Source of the DNA: Desulfoprunum sp.
Lineage (GTDB): Bacteria; Desulfobacterota; Desulfobulbia; Desulfobulbales; Desulfocapsaceae
Direction: 5' to 3'
Assembly: GCA_030696435.1 (NCBI GenBank)
Contig: JAUYSF010000318.1
Coordinates: 1 to 7,315, forward strand
DNA length: 7,315 nt
Part shown: one piece after another, positions 5,171 through 7,315 of the stretch
Position numbering within the stretch: position 1 is the stretch's first letter
Layout of the letters: the number at the start of each line of letters is the position of its first letter
The notes under the pieces: generated by a model
Databases searched by the model: none
What the model saw: the letters and a program-made list of their open reading frames with translations, nothing else
What the model was told of the DNA's origin: nothing
Program-made: the position numbers and the translations under genes

Positions 5171-6325
5171 TTATGCCGATTTTGCGGCAGCATAGGCCGT
5201 AGCCGCACACTCATTCTTGCCCAAATCCAGTTCTTCCGCCTTATCGTCGACAACCTCCTCAAGATTGGCGTTGATCCGCCTGATGGTGGCGTATTCATCC
5301 GGCTGCTTGCGCATATTGGCCTTGATAAAGCTGAGAAAATCCTCAGGAGTATTGATGGCATGGATGCTCTTGTTATATTCCTTTGTCTGCGCCAGGGTAG
5401 CGGCAAAGACCAGCCGTTCGTCGGCCTCTTCCCAGCTCATATAATGGCCCGGCAGGACGATCAGCTTGTCGTCGAGGGTTCTGATTTTCGCTAAGGTGTG
5501 GAACAGGATGTCCGACCACTCTTCAACCTTGCCGCCAAGATCCGGTCTGCCGATGGAATGGATGAAAATTGTGTCACCGGAGATTATGAATGTGTTGTCA
5601 ATAAGATAGCTGGTGCTACCGGGGGTATGTCCGGGGGTGAAGAGAACCCTGACCTCCGGGCCGCCACCTGAGAAGTGGTGGGTTTCACCATCTTGTAAGG
5701 CGGTATAGCTGATCTTAGTATGGCCGAAATCCTTGGCGTTGGCCAGAAACTCCGCCCCGGTCGCGGCTGCCAGGAGACGGCTGCCGGCGATATAGTCGGC
5801 CTGGAGATGGGTCTCAAAGGTCTTGATCAGACGGCAGGCGTTACTCTTGGCGAACTGCAGGTAAAACGAGATATTTCTCGACGGATCAAAGAGCATCAAT
5901 TCGTTATGAGAGATGAGGCCATAGCTGCAGGAGGCCTTTCCCGGCCTGATAAACTGATAGAGCGAGAAGGCTGCTCCGGGATTGAGCAGGACCGGGACCA
6001 GCAGATTGCCCCAGGATTTTATCCCTCCTTCAAGATATCCCACATCCTCAAATCCATGTTTTTCAAGGATTTCCGAGACAAATTTTGCCGATCCTTCCTT
6101 GGCGCAGATAACCCGGATCTTGCGGCCCTTGGGCAGCTTGGCGACACACTCGTCTTCAATCTCCATAAAATCGAAATAGGAGATATTGTACATCTCGACC
6201 GGATATGGTGATTCGACATGAAATCGTCCGAAGTCCGTGGCATTGCGGACATCGAGGTAAACGACGTCGGCTCGGCCGCTGACCCAGCTGTAGAGTTGGG
6301 CTGCGGAATAGATGAAAACGGCCAT
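5171..6325 (-). CDS. Rhodanese / metallo-beta-lactamase fusion, putative persulfide dioxygenase
   Basis: A 384-residue fusion. Residues 1-110 are a rhodanese domain: LDVR (24-27), a candidate sulfur-carrying C74 in the loop CAKEGSA, and LEGGIKSW (98-105). The loop differs from the usual CRxGxR form, having its Gly one position late. Residues about 120-320 are a metallo-beta-lactamase domain of the ETHE1/CstB/YrkH type. The usual HxHxDH motif reads HLQADY (173-178), but the three iron ligands of ETHE1-type persulfide dioxygenases have clear equivalents: H173, H233 (TPGHTPGST) and D251 (SGDTIF). GRPDLGG (259-265) and LPGHYMSW (291-298) also fit. Such enzymes oxidise persulfide sulfur to sulfite with O2. 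The residues after 320 form a tail seen in YrkH-like proteins. Cytoplasmic. The start has AGGAGA 4 nt upstream. The rhodanese/ferritin gene lies 79 bp upstream on the same strand, probably co-transcribed. Sulfur oxidation is inferred from family; a different hydrolase activity is possible. Confidence 0.9.
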   Translation of the reverse strand: MAVFIYSAAQLYSWVSGRADVVYLDVRNATDFGRFHVESPYPVEMYNISYFDFMEIEDECVAKLPKGRKIRVICAKEGSAKFVSEILEKHGFEDVGYLEGGIKSWGNLLVPVLLNPGAAFSLYQFIRPGKASCSYGLISHNELMLFDPSRNISFYLQFAKSNACRLIKTFETHLQADYIAGSRLLAAATGAEFLANAKDFGHTKISYTALQDGETHHFSGGGPEVRVLFTPGHTPGSTSYLIDNTFIISGDTIFIHSIGRPDLGGKVEEWSDILFHTLAKIRTLDDKLIVLPGHYMSWEEADERLVFAATLAQTKEYNKSIHAINTPEDFLSFIKANMRKQPDEYATIRRINANLEEVVDDKAEELDLGKNECAATAYAAAKSA

Positions 6326-6379
6326 GGATTCTCCTTGTGCGCATTTTTGAGGTGTGTTGCCGTGTTGGGTAAAAAGTAC

Positions 6380-6398
6380 AAAAACAGCAATGAGCTGT
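6380..6398 (-). terminator. Weak attenuator-like hairpin between the two rhodanese-fusion genes
   Basis: On the minus strand ACAGC-TCATT-GCTGT (6398-6384) is followed by TTTTG, 7 bp past the rhodanese/ferritin stop codon. With only 5 bp of stem it could at most reduce read-through into the downstream gene, so the pair is still likely an operon. Confidence 0.3.
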
Positions 6399-6404
6399 CA
6401 GAAT

Positions 6405-7220
6405 TCAGCCCATGAGCTTGTCCAATTCACTGGCCAGTCGGTCGAGGTGCTTTTGCTCTTCTACGGCCATCTGCAGGAAAAAAGACTGGGCCTCCAGCTC
6501 GGTGTGCCGGCGGGCGAGGCGACTGTAGAGATCGAGGGCCTGGGCCTCGAACATCATGGCCAGCTGGAGAATGCTTGCCTGACTGTCCAGGTGGCCCTGA
6601 AAGGCCTCCGTGAAATCACGCGGATTGATTCCTCCTTCCACGACATCGGGCGGTATGCTCTCCGGCAGAGATGCGTCAACGTGCTGATGTCTGGCCCGAA
6701 GCTTGGCGATATGGCCGTCTTCCAACTTGGCCATGTATTGCAGGAGTTCTTTGTTGGCCAACACATCTGTTGCACCAGCCAGGAGTAGGTAAAACTGTTT
6801 GAGGCCCGCCTCCATCTGCAGCGCCATGGCAAAGGCGGAGGCAAAATTACCGCTAACGAAGTATTCGAGACCACGGTTCTCGTCACCGATGGCCCGCTGT
6901 CCTTGCCATTGCAGCATCCCTCCCCGCAGATTCAGGACATTTCGGAACTGATATTCAGTCAGGATCTGGCAGGCGGCGCTGCTCCTGGCCCCGCTCCGGC
7001 AGTAGACGATGGTGTTGCGATCAGCGGCGATTTCGCCAATACGTCTCGGGAGATCATTGAGGGGGATGAGAAGAGCTCCCGGAATATGCGCATCCTCATA
7101 TTCCTTGGGCTGCCGGACGTCGATCAGTTGGAGACTGTCGGGGGCCTGCGAGCCGAGATAGTCGCGGGCCTGCTCGGCGGTTATTTCTTTTGCCTTATCA
7201 AAAAGTGACAGCCAGTTCAT
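6405..7220 (-). CDS. Rhodanese / ferritin-like diiron fusion protein
   Basis: A 271-residue two-domain protein. Residues 1-108 are a rhodanese with LIDVR (32-36), AHIPGA (44-49), the active-site loop C74-RSGARS matching the standard CRxGxRS, and LRGGMLQW (98-105). Residues about 125-271 are a rubrerythrin-like four-helix bundle with both ExxH signatures: E167-x-x-H170 and E255-x-x-H258. E137 (MEAGLKQFY) and E225 (MFEAQALDLY) supply the other two carboxylates. There is no rubredoxin domain, so electrons or sulfur would have to arrive another way. The rhodanese cysteine can carry a persulfide; the diiron centre could react with peroxide, oxygen or sulfur species. The exact reaction is not known to me. 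Cytoplasmic. The first ATG is kept because the protein begins normally for the family; GAGGAG lies 11 nt upstream, rather far. The rhodanese/persulfide-dioxygenase gene follows after 79 bp. Confidence 0.9.
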   Translation of the reverse strand: MNWLSLFDKAKEITAEQARDYLGSQAPDSLQLIDVRQPKEYEDAHIPGALLIPLNDLPRRIGEIAADRNTIVYCRSGARSSAACQILTEYQFRNVLNLRGGMLQWQGQRAIGDENRGLEYFVSGNFASAFAMALQMEAGLKQFYLLLAGATDVLANKELLQYMAKLEDGHIAKLRARHQHVDASLPESIPPDVVEGGINPRDFTEAFQGHLDSQASILQLAMMFEAQALDLYSRLARRHTELEAQSFFLQMAVEEQKHLDRLASELDKLMG

Positions 7221-7252
7221 AGATGTCTCGTCTCCTCGTTATGCTATTCGAA

Positions 7253-7287
7253 TTGCCCACAGAGTCGGTTGGCAGCCAGGTGGGCAA
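7253..7287. repeat. Inverted repeat upstream of the rhodanese/ferritin gene
   Basis: TTGCCCAC (7253-7260) and GTGGGCAA (7280-7287) are perfectly complementary over 8 bp, separated by 19 nt. It lies 33-67 bp before the start codon of the minus-strand gene and has no T-tract on either side, so it could be an operator, a leader hairpin or the terminator of a gene beyond the window. Nothing else recognisable occupies 7221-7315. Confidence 0.35.
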
Positions 7288-7315
7288 CGGCGAAGGGGTG
7301 CGCTTAGACCTATTT

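Noticed and set aside
7221..7315. Possible C-terminal end of another minus-strand gene at the right edge
   Set aside because: All three minus-strand frames were read. One has two stop codons at the edge and the other two give short, compositionally odd peptides, so no coding call is supported.
1..7315. CRISPR array, tRNA or rRNA, insertion sequence, or phage attachment site
   Set aside because: No regularly spaced repeats, no cloverleaf or rRNA-like stretch, no transposase or integrase reading frame, and no long terminal inverted repeats were seen.

Overview
The window holds seven complete genes that together look like an oxygen, nitric-oxide and reactive-sulfur defence region of an anaerobe. 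Hybrid cluster protein, a reverse-type rubrerythrin and a superoxide reductase, combined with TTGACC-N2-GGTCAA operators of the kind described for HcpR in delta-proteobacterial sulfate and metal reducers, suggest a member of Desulfobacterota (a Desulfobulbus- or Desulfovibrio-like sulfur-cycle anaerobe). This placement is inferred from gene content and motifs; no genus can be named from the sequence alone.

Left third (1-2910), reading leftwards: hcp (1109-2743) and, downstream of it, a ferredoxin-like gene (139-897). They are not simply one operon. A strong terminator separates them (1045-1083). Each has its own CRP/FNR-family palindrome (977-990 and 2894-2907), placed about 41 bp before the start point implied by a -10 element, which is the geometry of a class II activator. 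The hcp transcript would have a leader of about 115 nt with a nested stem-loop. The ferredoxin gene ends before a hairpin terminator at the left edge.

Middle (2955-5145): a class I SAM-dependent methyltransferase of unknown substrate (minus strand) diverges from a plus-strand pair. The first of the pair is a reverse rubrerythrin (3919-4464) with a good sigma-70 promoter, a Fur/PerR-like box just after the predicted start point and its own terminator. The second is a Tat-exported superoxide reductase (4693-5100).

Right third (5171-7220), reading leftwards and convergent with the superoxide reductase: a rhodanese/ferritin-like diiron fusion (6405-7220), followed 79 bp later by a rhodanese/metallo-beta-lactamase fusion (5171-6325) with the ligand set of a mononuclear-iron persulfide dioxygenase. 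This pair is the least conventional part of the window and probably handles sulfane sulfur.

Proposed joint function (inference): Hcp removes NO using electrons from a ferredoxin-like partner. The exported superoxide reductase acts on superoxide outside the cytoplasm, and the rubrerythrin reduces peroxide inside. The two rhodanese fusions carry or oxidise persulfide sulfur generated when a sulfidogenic cell meets oxygen or NO. The last 95 bases (7221-7315) hold an inverted repeat but no recognisable gene.
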